NCBI GenBank assembly: GCA_026075535.2
Contig: AP026544.2
Span: forward strand, 6,572,001-6,636,000
Reading direction: 5' to 3'
Source: Tricholoma matsutake
Lineage: Eukaryota; Basidiomycota; Agaricomycetes; Agaricales; Tricholomataceae
Length of the DNA stretch: 64,000 bases
The position numbers were made by a program, and so were the translations under genes. Below, piece after piece: positions 41,387-54,230 of the stretch. The number at the start of each line of letters is the position of its first letter. Within the stretch, counting starts at the first letter, position 1. Below the pieces are notes generated by a model that was not told the origin of the DNA, ran no database searches, and saw only the letters and a list, made by a program, of their open reading frames with translations.

Positions 41387-43046
41387 TTACGCCATGGGCC
41401 AATCAGTGAACGCCCCTTGGCTGAACCTGAAAAAGCTTATACTCCCCGCATCAACGACAGCGATTACTATCATTTTATGTCCGGCTTTGAGGGCCATGAA
41501 GGGGTTAGGTCTGCGAGCGGGTACTGCAAGATGAACAGGCGGGGTTGGCGAGAAAACCCACGGGAATAGACGGCGAATCAATGAAGGTGTATGGGATGAA
41601 GATGGCATCGCGGTGGGCTGCGGAGCAGGCGAAGCTTGAGGAGCTGCTACTGGTCGACGTCGTCTGGGTAGTGGGGGTGGTTGTTCAGGCAGCACGTCAA
41701 ATAGGTCAGTCAACTCTTGGAGAGTTGGCATCGGTGTCGTTCGTGCACTGTTGGTCAAAGAAAGTCAAACATGAGCAATAGAACATATGAAATCGCTTAC
41801 TTGATGACAACAATCTGGAAATCTGGAGGCGGTGGTGCGGATCTCTTGAATGGGGTAGAAGGCTTGTAGAGGTTGAAGAAGATCTGGTAAGGCGATGCCT
41901 TTTTGTCTTCCTTCTGCTTTTTGATGTTGGGGTGGTGGAGTGGAATGCTATAGCCTGCGGATATGAACCGCATGGAACGAAAAAGATAGCCTAGAGTGCA
42001 GACTAAGCAGATTGAAAGATAGAATAATCAAAATCTCACCATAATTTTTGTCGTGATGAAGCCAGCGGCTGATGCGGACAGGTCGCCACCAGTCAAATCC
42101 TCGCATCAAGTAATGATAAAGCCTAGATACACAAAAAGGAAATATTGAAAGGATCCGTTGGAAGATCATCATCGTCTTTGGTTTGGCCGGATACGGGGCT
42201 GCTGACGGATAAAATGAATTGGGTGGAACGGCTCGGGTGACAGAGTAACCCAGACGCTTGAGATATGTATAAACCTATCCACTCAATGAGTACGAGTCAG
42301 AGCAACAAAGCGCGCAACACCTACTTGGAATCTCTCTAGCGTCAGATCTTCCATCCCAATCAGCTCACTATACACCTGCTGTACAGTCATGGGAGGCCCC
42401 GGTATATCGCTCAGCCCTGGAACATGCGATAGGTCTAAATCACTCTGCTTCCAGCAAAACAGCGATCCCCGTTCAATAAGGTATAATGTCTCTTCTGGAA
42501 GCAATTCAAGTCGCTTGTGAACTTTTTGGACGCCACCCTCGCCAACGACCGGCCGCGGTACAGAGTGCCCCATTGTAGAAAAGTGTATGCCTTTGGCCAC
42601 CGTAACATGGGCCCGTGCCATACCTGGGTGCCATACAGCGTAGCTAACGGCTTTACTAGAGTTACGTCAAAACCGATCGATCAATAGCTCCGGTAACCAG
42701 AGCAAAGATGCGACAGACCTAGAAATAGTGCGTTTCGCTCTGAGTGCTTCAAACATTGCAGTTCTTGCAGCGTCCAAGACATGCACTTGAAGGCCTGATC
42801 CACCACCAGGCTTTGGTTCAAAGTCCTTTTCTCCTCGTTTCGGAATCACCAGCCTTAACCCACCCGAGCTGTAAACGCTAGTTGAGCCAACGTTGCGGTT
42901 TGTCCAGCAATCGAGGCTCACAGTTTCGTCCAATCCAGTGCACCGTCCTCCTCACCACCCGAGGATTGTTCTTCCTGGTCCTCTACATTAGCGCTAGGGG
43001 GAATCTTTTTGGGCAAAGCCGTTGGCTGTTCGAAAGAGTCGTCCAT
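41387..43046 (-). CDS. SEN54: tRNA-splicing endonuclease subunit Sen54
   Basis: Non-catalytic subunit of the heterotetrameric endonuclease that cuts introns from pre-tRNA. Starts MDDSFEQPTALPKKIPPSAN, then SSGGEEDGALDWTKL, RLVIPKRGEKDFEPKPGG, ARTAMFEALRAKRTIS, VHKRLELLPEETLYLIERGS, LFCWKQSD, MTVQQVYSELIGMEDLTLER, FQV and the C-terminal YQIFFNLYKPSTPFKRSAPP, PPDFQIVVI, TTPMPTLQELTDLFDVLPEQ, a Pro/Arg-rich spacer and LKAGHKMIVIAVVDAGSISF, FRF, ending TDWPMA. The EETLYLIERGSL and LTLERFQV blocks are the Sen54 N-domain. Introns are short. Stop at 41387-41389. Confidence 0.9.
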
Positions 43047-43248
43047 TGCAAATCAAAGCCGTTCCGAGTCGCGTCAGTATGACTCTCATCGCGTAAACAA
43101 GTCCAAACAACCCGTAACTATATAGTATTATGGTATGTATCTGCTACTTACAAACTCAAAAGCGCACCTTCCCCCGCAAATCTCGCTCTCCACACTGTGC
43201 CGCCCACTTCAAAGACCAACCCGCAATTGAAACACCCTGATGACATAG

Positions 43249-44199
43249 TCATCGTGGAAGCAGATTACCTGCCCCGCGAAGTGCGAGTGAGCCGCCTATA
43301 CGAAGTGTCTGTGTGCCGCCCGGGAAGTACGCAAGGACGTAGGCAATTAATGCTAGCACCTGGATCGCCCCGCACACCAAGGCCCCTAGATATGAGTGGG
43401 CCTATGAACACACATGCGCGTTAAGTCAACCAAGTCTAGATATCCAAACGAGAAAACGCACCCCAAGCGAAAAGTAGAGGGTGAGCCCAAGACTGGAGAA
43501 GTAGGTAAGGGAAAAAGGAAGGCGTTCCTTTGATATGAGGTGTTTTATGTGATTTATTGGCCCAATGAGAACGGAAAATCTAAGTGCCAGGTTCAGTTAT
43601 TTCATCCGGTACATTTCTAGAATAAAGAGGACGGAAGAATAAGATGGAGGCAGGAAGTAATGTACACACCCAAACATGACGAGCAGACTTCCGAGACTGT
43701 AGTCAAAAGAGGAAAGTAAATAAGAGATCGAGGCAGAGGTGGCGCAATCCGTACCTGAACGATAGTGCGAACTTGGTTGGCCTATCACACATCCTATCAG
43801 AAAAAACGAACGCATTTCCATAGATTGGGGTTACGAACCGAAGCGCAAGGAGCGGCAACGTCAAGAACGACACGAAGAAACACACTGCTGCGCCCACCAA
43901 ACATCCGATGAATCCTGCTAGCCTATACACCACGCATGTACCGATCAGTCACCAATACCTAGAAGAGTATTAGACGCGTACCGTTCCCAACTCGATAGTG
44001 CGAACCATGCCTCATCCTCGTTCGAACGTTCATTAGACCGTAGCGGAACATAATCGCCTGCGACAGCATTGTAAAAGCGAGAAAATGGGTTAGTAGATGC
44101 TGCAGGTTGCTGCTGAGAGGAGTCATCCGTTACGCCGCGAGCCCATCTGAATTGGGAGAGATTACTCCGGAAGTTTTGCTCTGAAGAAGCAGCAGGCAT
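43249..44199 (-). CDS. SFT2: Sft2-domain vesicle transport protein
   Basis: Small four-helix Golgi/endosome membrane protein related to Got1, involved in fusion of endosome-derived vesicles with the Golgi. Starts [20 protein letters not shown], then [72 protein letters not shown], a segment reading [20 protein letters not shown] and [17 protein letters not shown], then [20 protein letters not shown] and [20 protein letters not shown], with the end [10 protein letters not shown]. The [10 protein letters not shown] and YFPGGTQ blocks are Sft2 hallmarks. Stop at 43249-43251. The gap to Sen54 is about 200 bp. Confidence 0.92.
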
Positions 44200-46624
44200 G
44201 GTGGACTCTGGAGGGAATGTATAATAACAATGGCGGTGTAAACACGTCACAATACCGATAGACTACTTAATCATCCTGACACTGTTTCACTAAAATTCAC
44301 GTTGAAAACCTCGTTCTGAACTCGGAATTATACTACTCGGCCCCTGCAGCTGATTCAAGATGGTGGGAAAGGGTAGCGCTTCGGCATGCAACCAAGAATA
44401 TTGAGGCATATTTGCATTCTGACCGCCCATAAATAGTTAGAAGTGCAAGGTCGTGAGCGAGACTCGTCACCACTCCCTCGTACACTTATGAGCGAGCGTT
44501 GGAGACTTGCTCATGTACGAGGTATCGGTCGCCGGTCTAATCGTGAGCTGTGTGTTACGTTCTAGGGCAGCTGGTAAGTCAAGAACAATAGCCAGACACT
44601 GAGAATAAAACGCCCGGGACGATAGGGGCGAGCTATCCATCGAAAGGAAAAAAGGTAGCGAACAAGGACATGACTGGATCTGGCCCCAGGATCGCGTCAA
44701 TTGAGGAGGCTGCCGACAGACGGTCACTAAGCTAGATAATTAACCAGGTAGCTCAGTTAGCTGTTATTCCATTTTCCTGACGATCGTACTGATCCAGTTA
44801 TTCTGCGAATTTGAGAAAGTTGGCCAATTGTTGCTAAATCTGGACCCTGTTCTGCATAGAGACTGCATAGAGAAGGTCCGTTGAGTTGTGGGTCCGCTGT
44901 GTAAATATACTTCAAGTTAGTCCACAACCGAAAGTTCCCAGTCTCCACACATAACAATGAAACTTACCCTAGTCTGGTCACAATTGTCCGGAGCCATCCG
45001 TCCTTAAGTTCGTGGCTGTTCCTCCCGAGGGCACTTGGAACAAGGTGCGTGTCATCCCTTTTGAGCGAATATTGTATGTGGGTGGTTGTCGTACTTCCGG
45101 ACGACTGCTTCTTCGGCAAAGACTTCCTCGCCCGGTCCCGTTTACACCCTCCTTCTGGAGATCCGAGACGCAGATGGATGACCGCTTCTGCATTTGGTCA
45201 CGATAAAAACGACTTGAACCACACTTCCGAAACGCGGAGAAAATCTACACCAACAGCATAGCATCAATTGGGCTTGTCAATCAATCAGCGTTACAGTTGC
45301 TAAGGCATTCTTGCAACTCACATAAACAAGTGTTGACTTGGCGCCTAAAGTAGCAAGAAGCCAAAGGTTACCAGAGGTTTGCCAGAGGTTACCAAGGGCT
45401 CACGCCGGAATAGCCTGCCCGCGCTTAAGGAGACTCGGATACCGACCGATAAAGACGGAAGTATGTCGTGCTCACCAAATGATGGTCCGTGTGGCTATGG
45501 AAATTTCTTGGTTGGACGTATAGGTCCCTCTGTCCCCCGTGCGAGGGTTTTAGCAGACGGCACACCTCTATGATTCCCACTCGAATGTGAATCGTTGGAC
45601 ATAGGATGTCCAGCATCCAGCATCTCTTGAGCATCTTTAAATATTGCCGTTGCAGAAGCATCCACTGGGAACATTGGGGGTCCGGCTAGTCCAGTGGCAA
45701 ATCCTCCTGCCAATCTAATGTACTTAATCCAGACGATGTGCGAAGCTCTGGATGGTGAACCAATGCTCATTGGCAGTAGCTATCCTTGTTCTTCGACGGT
45801 GTGCATTCAACAGTGTTAAGTGGAGGAGATTAGTATCGATCGAACTGTGTGGGATTCGAGCTGAAGAATGGGATGCTAGTGTGAACGACTGCACACTATT
45901 CCTTAAAAGTTTCAAGTTCGAGGCTACCCTAGCGGCCTGAGGTCTTGATTTTTTCAACAGTTTAGCCGACGAGCGGTCGAGCGACATGAACCTTGTTCAA
46001 CGTTCAACCCAGGATTGGACATCGTTGTGGTGGAAAAAAGTAACTCCGCGGCAAGTGATATTATTAGTCCGCAATTGCCATCGATAGGTAGTTACAAAAG
46101 CCCTAATGTTCGAATCGGCACAGTGTCTAGCCCAGCCCTTCAGTCGATCCCAAGTAAGTAGTGGTTGACGACTCGCTCTGAGTCTTGGAGTCGACCGTTC
46201 ATATGGTACTTGTTGATAACATCATGATCGCTTTGTTGCATCCAAGCCAATAGTACCCGCGTCTCAAGAAGACGTTCGTTTGCTTAGTACTGCTTACTGC
46301 TCTGAGTAGACGGTAACGTCACGATATAGCCAGGCGAGGTCTACATGATTCGATTCAGGCTGTCAGCGTCCTTGCGATCCCCTCCGATATCCGGACCATG
46401 TTCTGGAAGGAGGCTGCTACTGGTATTTGGTTGAATGAATATAAACCCTCATTGCTAGCAGCTAGGTTCTTCGAAAGCTCTCAATCGAAAGTACTATAGG
46501 CTAAATACGCTCCAAAGATATTGATATATCACAACGGTGAATAGCGAATCCAAGTGAGATGGTGGATATATTACAATTATGCCCTCAAGACATTCGTTGC
46601 GCCAATGCCTCCTGCAGGCATGGA
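44200..46624. other. Gene-poor region with first copy of a diverged repeat
   Basis: About 2.4 kb without a recognisable gene. From about 44790 to 46070 it shares several similar blocks, in the same order and orientation, with 47410-48770. Open frames are short and out of register (for example 45495-45770 on the minus strand), consistent with decayed sequence. Confidence 0.5.
44790..46070 (+). repeat. Diverged repeat, copy A
   Basis: Shared blocks with copy B include GTTGTGGGTCC (44894-44904 here), CGTGGCTGTTC followed by GAGGG and GAACAAGGTG (around 45010-45045), and GGACAT.GTTGTGGT near the right end (around 46016-46030). The matches are imperfect, with gaps and substitutions, so both copies are old. 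Boundaries are approximate and the family is unknown. Confidence 0.45.
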
Positions 46625-47001
46625 TTAGTATGACAGTCTGATAAGCAACTGTCCACGTACAGCTTGCGATTTCGCGTAGTCTCGTCGCACTTGATCATGG
46701 AATTCTTCGACTGCCTTTCGCAAAGCCTTTGCCTTTGTCAGCGAATTGTTAACAGAAAGCGCCTGCGCCTCTGCATTCAATCTATGAAAAGACATTGAAG
46801 GCAGTAACAGAGGATAGATAAATTGCAACGATACCTGGTATATGTGGCAACGTGCGTTTGAACAATGACGGGAGGAATTATTCCGGAATGTGTGTGGAGC
46901 GAGTTGAGCACCTCCTCCAGCGAGTTTACTGCATCTTGCAAAACGCTTTCCGGCGACAGGGCATTCCTGACGCCAGTCGTGAGAGATTGGACAAATTGCA
47001 T
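46625..47001 (-). CDS. Small hypothetical protein, possible two-exon gene
   Basis: An ATG at 46999-47001 opens MQFVQSLTTGVRNALSPESV, LQDAVNSLEEVLNSLHTHSG, IIPPVIVQTHVATYTR and joins through a canonical intron of about 52 nt to LNAEAQALSVNNSLTKAKAL, RKAVEEFHDQVRRDYAKSQA, VRGQLLIRLSY. Both exons are predicted helical and in frame across the junction, which supports a real gene of about 105 residues. I do not recognise the family. More 5' exons are possible. It sits between the two repeat copies. Confidence 0.4.
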
Positions 47002-49769
47002 GGAAGTTGGTTGAGAGTTGTAGAAGTAGTGAAATCTGTTCAGACTACCGGACCCCTTTTAAGGTGGAAGATGGAGTCGAAAACAATAATCGGGATGAAG
47101 GGGATGGGAGCGAGCTATGCGTCAGATCTAAAGGAAAGCATCAACGAACAAGGACTTCACTGGATCTGGCTCAGAAGATGGCGTTAATCCAGGAAGGAAT
47201 GGCAATGGCAACGATTGATTGACAGATAATCTTGTTCACAGAATTAATCAGGAAACCAGTAAAAACCTGAAAATCTGAAATAAATAAAAAAACATGTTGG
47301 ATAAGAGAGGACGAACTGCTAAATCATGCTATGTAAATACTGGGACTCTGCAAGACAATGACATTGGGTGGCCAACGGTCATATATTCTGCGAGTTGAAG
47401 AGCAGCGACGATTTTTACTAGTTGCTAAGTCTTCGACCCTGATTCTGCATACAGAAAGTCCATCAGGTTGTGGGTCCATGTGGATGATCAATATATGACA
47501 CCCAAAAGAGCTCGCAACGGTTTTCCACGCAGAACAAAGCCTCTGAGAGTCTGCGTTTCATTTCTCGTGGCTGTTCTTCGTGAGGGTACTGTTCTCCAGA
47601 CAGAACAAGGTGAAAATCACTCCTACCCAACTTTCCCGAACAACAAGTTTGCAACAATTGTTCTTGGCCATACCTCGGAGGGAACTAGGTTCAAACCAGT
47701 ACGTCCTGAATATTCTCAGAGCTTCATGCATCCTTGGATTGAATATCAGTTCTGAAGCCTTTATCGCTGTAGTATCTGGCATACACTCTGACGCCAGAAA
47801 GGCAGCGCGAATAATCACTGTTCTATTGACGCCCATAGTGAACGATTTGAACCGCCTGTTTGAGGAGGTACAGAGAGCATGAATGCAACACGTTCTCGAG
47901 GACCAAAGTCACGGCAGCCAGCCCGCTGAGCGGTTGCGACTCAAGACTGGCAGATGCAACCCTATGAAGACAGAAACTCGGAGAATATACAGCGGAGAAA
48001 AAAAGTTGCAGATCGTCTGACTTGGTGCACTTTCTCTGGACCAAAGTTTTATAAGGGTGCACAGCGGCGTGGTGGGATTCGCATCGACGAAGCACCACAT
48101 CCTCGCCCCAAAAATTCAAGCAGCAGACTCGAGTGCCTATAGTAAAGCAGGCTGTGGCCACGAGATTCCGGACGCTTGTCGAAAGCCTACTACTTCATTG
48201 CGACATTTCTATTCACTTCTGTAGGTTCCTGGGTGGCCGATAGTCGAGTGAAGGCAGTTGGTTCTGTCTGTGAAATCGACAGGCGTAGCAGAAATGAATA
48301 CCTAGGCAGGTTGGCCAGGGATCCTTTTGTTGAACAAGTACCACTGTGCGGGCGCTGTCCAATCTCAGCAACATCTGCGGTGCCCATTTACATGTGAACC
48401 GCTGGAGACTCGTCGAATACGGGCGAATACTACTTATCCTACCGTTTCGAGTCTTGTCCAACATCGCAAGGTTTTCGGCACAATTACCACACCTGCTGAT
48501 GTCCAAACGATGGACAACTGCTAGGCAGTGGATGCTTGACAAGAGGGCCGTCCCTTGTATTCGACGGTTCGCGTTCAAGACAGACATAGAGCGGCGGAAG
48601 TGTCTGAGCAGCCCCTAGCCATGTGAGACTCCCGCCAATATAAAGCTTTGAACTTTCCAGGAGTCTAGGTGGCAGGCAGCGAGCGGCTGAGCGATGTTCA
48701 ATACCGCGTCTCGACTAGCGGTTCCACAATGGACATTGTTGTGGTAACTTGAAGTTGAAGTCCGCGACCGATAATCCGATCGACTGCCCTGTACTGGCAA
48801 CCAACATCAGACAATAGTATTCACATCTTCCAAAAATCTATCATCATCGGCTTGCCAGTGGGGGGAGTGGAATTGATATATTCTGGCTACTACCGCTACT
48901 TATACTGGAGTTATGGAAGTTGACGAAATTCGAATCCGATCACTGGCAAGCGCGAGTTATCCTCATCGGAATCCATTAATTTTTAACTCTTATAAGCATC
49001 ACGCCAGGGGTTTTATTCTCATCATGATAATGACCACCAGTGCCACTTCGTTAGTGGAATGGCGCTGGTGCATCTGCGATGCATGCGGCGTAGCGAGCTC
49101 GCGAGTGGCTCAGGTACAAGTCTTGTAATTGTCGTAATTTGGACCATTGCATGTGGATTTCCCCCCGCTCTGATCACTTGATTCTCATCTTCATGGTCTT
49201 TATCCTTTTGCGACCTGCACGATCTCATCGCCTAATTTCTTGCCTACGCTAGTGCGGCTAACGACGTGTGGAACGCTGCTGTGCTATCCGATATCACTGT
49301 CTGATCCTCTTTTTTCCCCCTGTAGCCAACGATCCTAGTGTTTGCGCGCTTCATGAGGTTCGCATATGCCTGGCCCCTCAGGCCTCATGAACAGTGCTGT
49401 TGATCGTTGGGCTTCTCTGAATTTTTCATCCTGGTTCATTATTCGAGGAGTGAGGAACGATGCCTCTGTTTCTTTTCCTCAATGCAGGGTTAATAGTTCG
49501 ATAGTTATGGAACACCTATTCTCCGTTCTACTAGAGTTGATGCATAGGTCTCCCGAGCGCTCGTAGAAATGGGAATTATGGACGAATTAAAGGATCTGGG
49601 AGCTCTTAGCGATTGTAGCGATCGAAGTTATCAGATAAGATGGTGAAAGGCACGGGTTGAGAAAATTGACTTGGACATGACTTGAATCGATTGCACTTCG
49701 TAGATTATCACGATACTCGGGCTTTCATTGTTCTCTAGGTTCTATCCTAGGTGTGGTCAACGACGTGCC
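47002..49769. other. Gene-poor region with second copy of a diverged repeat
   Basis: About 2.8 kb without a recognisable gene. The left two thirds (47410-48770) form the second repeat copy. The stretch from 48800 to 49769 is the likely upstream region of the leucyl-tRNA synthetase gene. No tRNA, terminal repeat or open coding frame of note was seen. Confidence 0.45.
47410..48770 (+). repeat. Diverged repeat, copy B
   Basis: Collinear with 44790-46070: TTGCTAAGTCTTCGACCCTG near 47421 against TTGCTAAATCTGGACCCTG near 44832; the GTTGTGGGTCC block; CGTGGCTGTTC with GAACAAGGTG; and GGACATTGTTGTGGTAACTT near 48730. An open frame of 100 codons at 47580-47882 may be a remnant of the element's coding part. 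The family is unknown. Confidence 0.45.
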
Positions 49770-52700
49770 ATGGCGACAACCATAGAATTGGCCCAGGTAT
49801 GGATTATCCATTCATTCTATCATTCTTACCACCCTTCTCACCAGACCGCAAAACGCGACTACCTACAATCCCTCGAGAAACAGTACCAAGACCGCTGGAA
49901 GTCTGAACACCTCTTCGAGGTCAATGCTCCACCCACATCTGATCTCATTGGTCTTTCTCCCGCAGAGATTGCCCAAAAATATCCCAAATGGTTTGGCAAC
50001 TTCCCATATCCTTACATGAATGGCTCTCTCCACCTGGGACACGCGTTCACCATCTCCAAGATCGAATTTGCCGCCGGCTACCAGCGCATGCTAGGCAAGC
50101 GCGTTCTCTTTCCCCATGGCTTCCATGTCACCGGCATGCCGATCAAGGTCTGTCTCCGATTCTGACCAGTTACGATGTCTATCCTCATCCACTGCTACAG
50201 GCATCAGCGGACAAGATCATCCGTGAAGTAGAACTCTTTGGCCCGGACTTCGAACGGTATGAGGAGGTTCAAGCTGAGCTCGACCAAGCTGCCGAGGAAA
50301 AAGACACAGAGCCCGCCGCGCCAGGTGATGTTCCTGTCGTTGACAAGTCCAAGGGCAAGAAGGGCAAGATCGTCGCAAAGTCTACAGGGTTCACATATCA
50401 GTTCCAGATCATGGAATCAATTGGCGTACCTCGCGCCGATATCAAGAAATTCGCCGACCCTCTGCACTGGTTGACCGTCTTCCCCCCTATCGCAATGGTC
50501 AGTCTGCCAATTGTCTTCCTTTTCTATTTTCCATGTTCATGCGTCACCACACCTCCAGGCAGACCATCACGCGTTTGGATCTCGTATAGACTGGCGTCGT
50601 ACTTTCCTCACCACCGAGGCCAACCCGTACTACGATGCCTTTGTCCGCTGGCAGGTCAACAAGCTCCATCGACTAGGCAAAATCAAATTCGGTGAGCGCT
50701 ATACCATTTACAGTCCCAAGGACGGCCAACCCTGCATGGACCACGACCGCCAGGACGGAGAGGGATACGGACCTCAAGAGTACACTGGTATCAAGATGGA
50801 GGTGGTCGATTGGAGTCCGGCTGCCAAGGCAGAGATCGAAGGCAAGGTTGGTGGTCGGAAGGTGTTTATGGTTGCTGCCACCCTCCGCCCTGAGACGATG
50901 TACGCACACATCGACTTTTTCAATATTAGTCTCATACATCATCTAGGTACGGCCAAACGAACTGCTTCGTGGGCACTGGCATCAAGTACACCATCTTCGC
51001 GATGAACGATAAGGAGGCTTTCCTATGCACCCTCCGCTCCGCGCGCAACATGGCCTTCCAAGGACTCACTACCACACGTGGGAACATCGACCAGTTGCTC
51101 ACGATCAGTGGGTCAAAGCTGGTTGGTACCAAGATCAAAGCTCCCTTCGCCGTCAACCCCGAAGTGTACGTCCTGCCCATGGATAACGTTCTCGCCACCA
51201 AAGTACCCTTATCCCACTATTTTTTCTACGCATTGTCACTCACCCACGCACTAGGGCACAGGCGTCGTCACCTCCGTCCCGTCCGACTCTCCCGACGACT
51301 ATCAAACCCTCATGGACTTGCGCAAAAAAGCCGAATTCTACAAGATTGAACCCTCATGGGCCGCAATTGACCCCGTACCAGTGCTCTCCACACCGACATA
51401 CGGGAAGATGACCGCGCCGGCATTGGTGAAGGCGTTGAAGATTCAATCGCAGAAAGACGTCAAACAGCTTGCGGAGGCAAAGGAGATTGCGTACAAGGAG
51501 GGATTTTATAATGGCACGATGCTCGTGGGCGAGTTCAAGGGCGAGAGCGTGCAGGATGCGAAGGCAAAGGTCCGAGAGAGTATGATCAGGGCGGGCGTGG
51601 CGTTTGCGTATGCGGAGCCGGAGGGGCTGGTCATTTCGAGGAGCGCGGATGAGTGTGTGGTTGCGCTAATGGACCAGTGGTATTTAGATTATGGAGAGGC
51701 GACGTGGAGGGCGGAGGTGGAGAGGTAATATCGTGGTTTACTGCATTGGCTCTGTTGTGCTGATAATGTGCAGGATGCTGAAGAAAATGAATTTGTATAC
51801 CACGGAGACGAGGCATTCCTTCGAGAAAACGCTGGCGTGGCTGAACAAGTGGGCCTGTGCCCGAACATATGGTTTGGGCTCTAAGCTTCCTTGGGATCCC
51901 CAGTTCTTGGTAGAGTCGCTGAGCGATTCCACTATCTATATGAGTTACTATACCGTCGCTCAGTTGCTACATGGTGAGCTTTCCATTCACCCTCCTGCCA
52001 GTTCATATCTAACACTGATTTACTCCAACAGAAAACAGCATAGATGGCACCAAACCAGGACCCTTAGGAATAACGCCAGACCAAATGACGGATGAAATTT
52101 GGGAATACATTTTCTGTAACGGACCTTTCCCCTCCCCTTCCCCTCTCTCCCGCGAAAAAGCCGACGCACTGAAACACGAATACAACTACTTCTACCCTTT
52201 CGACATCCGGTCTTCCGCAAAGGACCTTGTACCGAACCACCTGACGTTCTGCCTCTACGTGCACGCTGCGCTGTTCCCAGAAGACAAATGGCCGCTAAGC
52301 ATGCGCACAAATGGGCACCTGATGCTGAACGGGAAGAAGATGTCAAAGAGCACAGGCAACTCCTTGACGCTGCGGGAGGCGATTGAGAAGTTTGGTACGG
52401 ATGCAACTAGGCTAAGCCTTGCGGATGCTGGAGATGGCCTGGAAGATGCAAATTTTGAGGAGAAGACGGCGAATGCGAATATCTTGAGGGTGTTTACTTT
52501 GCTGGGGTGGTGTGAGGTTGGTGTATTTCTTTCTTTTGGTTGATCTGGCTGATAAATGAACGTGTGTAGGATATGGTCAAGGACGGTGCGAATCTGCGAC
52601 ATGGCGAGCAGAACTATCACGACAAGGTGTTTGAGCACGAAATCAACGACCTGATCAACGTCACACAAAGCCACTATGAGGCGTAAGCAATTTTCGGCTT

Positions 52701-53619
52701 TTCTCAATGCTCTCTTCCAACTCTTTTCATTAAACAGCACTAACTACAAAGATGCCCTCAAATACGGTTTCTATGAGCTGCAAAGCGCTCGTGACTGGTA
52801 TCGCGAAGTGGCTTCGGATGTTGGGATGCACTCCTCCCTAGTCACCTACTGGATGCGCGCCGCTGCCCTGCTTGTCATGCCCATCGCACCCCACTTTGCC
52901 GAGCACATATGGTCTGGGATCCTCAAACAGCCCTCCTCCATTCAGCTCGCGCTCTGGCCGACCCCCACCCAGCCTGTGGACCGCGCGCTCCTGGAGGCTG
53001 CGGCGTACATGCGGGGCACGACGAAGACGATCCGGGATGCAGAGGCCGCGCTGGTGAAGATGATCAGCAAGAGCCAGGGGAAAGGGAAGGGGCCTGGGAA
53101 GGACGATCGTGTGATGTTTGACTCTCGGAAGCCAAAGACAGTTAGTGTGTATGTGGCGACAGCGTTCCCGGAGTGGCAGGATGTGTGTGTTCAGGCGGTG
53201 CAACAAGCGTATGTGAAGGAGGAGGATAGGGTGGACGATGTGAAGGTGAAGGAAGTGTTGACGGAGAAGGGGTTGATTAAGGATAAACGTGCGATGCCGT
53301 TCGTGCAAGCATTTAAGGTGCGACTGGTGGCCGTTTGAAGGGCTGATGAACTCAATATTTGTCTATTCATTTCTTGTAGAAACGCATGCAGCAGTTCGGT
53401 GCAGAAACTGCTTTCCGGCGCGCCCTCCCATTCTCGGAAAGCACTGTTCTGAACGAGATGCTGCCGTACTTGAAAAAATCTCTGAATTTGGTGGATGCGG
53501 AAGTTATATTCGTTGATGAGGCGCGGAAGAAGGCCGAGCAAGGTCTGCCTGGGTATACCAAAAGCATTATAGAATCGTCGGAGCCAGGCAGTCCTGGGTT
53601 TGAGTATCGGAATGTGTAA
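49770..53619 (+). CDS. LRS1: Cytosolic leucyl-tRNA synthetase
   Basis: Class I synthetase of the archaeal/eukaryotic cytosolic type. MATTIELAQ joins to [20 protein letters not shown]; then [20 protein letters not shown] (HIGH-type motif HLGH), [33 protein letters not shown], the editing (CP1) domain with [47 protein letters not shown], then [60 protein letters not shown] (KMSKS loop), [31 protein letters not shown] and a C-terminal domain ending [18 protein letters not shown], stop at 53617-53619. TLRPETMYG and [10 protein letters not shown] are the editing-pocket motifs. About 1,090 residues, normal length. The ATG at 49770 is used. Confidence 0.96.
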
Positions 53620-54230
53620 TTTGAGATGAACCTACATAGATTGGTGCCGGTTATCTACTAATCACATACAGGAAGAGATTTTGTTCGGTCATCGTGGGAG
53701 TGAATACCATGATTATCTGCCTTGGTTGCCCGCCTAGGCTGTGCCTCAATGGGTCCAGGAACAGTCCCAAGGATTTATCAAGTCACCAAGTTACAAACTT
53801 GAAACGGTGAGCTACTAGCTCTGATGAAAGACACTCGCATTGTCGGGATCAGCATGATATCATTAGATATGGGCGTCGCGTAGGTCGGGAAAATTGCCCA
53901 AGGACGCACGAGATCAGGCCCAGGGGCAGAGCTAATAAAACATATCTTCTAGCTCTAGCAATCGTATCATCTTTTAAGTTGTCCTATTCGATCACCTACC
54001 CTAGCGGGTACAGCTCAGGACCTCACGGGCCTGTTTTTTGGTTGTGGTATTGTCATTAAAAAATCACCAGCCTCACACAGAGGTCCAAAAAGCAGTTGTG
54101 TAACGACGGTGGAGATGAGACACGACCGTCACACGAATATGAATATATGACATGTGACATGTGACCCTACGCGTACTGCACGTGTTGGAAGTTCAAGTGT
54201 TGCCACTGTGCGAAATTTTTCCAATACATC
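53620..54230. other. Intergenic, nothing recognised
   Basis: About 610 bp of 3' flank and promoter between two genes on the plus strand. A repeated ACATGTGACATGTGAC motif lies near 54145-54165. No RNA gene or element was recognised. Confidence 0.4.

Noticed and set aside
44742..44765. GGTAGCTCAGTTAGCTG, which resembles a tRNA A-box
   Set aside because: No B-box (GGTTCGA type) and no foldable cloverleaf follows; not a tRNA.
52838..53308. 156-codon minus-strand frame
   Set aside because: His/Leu/Arg-rich shadow antisense to leucyl-tRNA synthetase.
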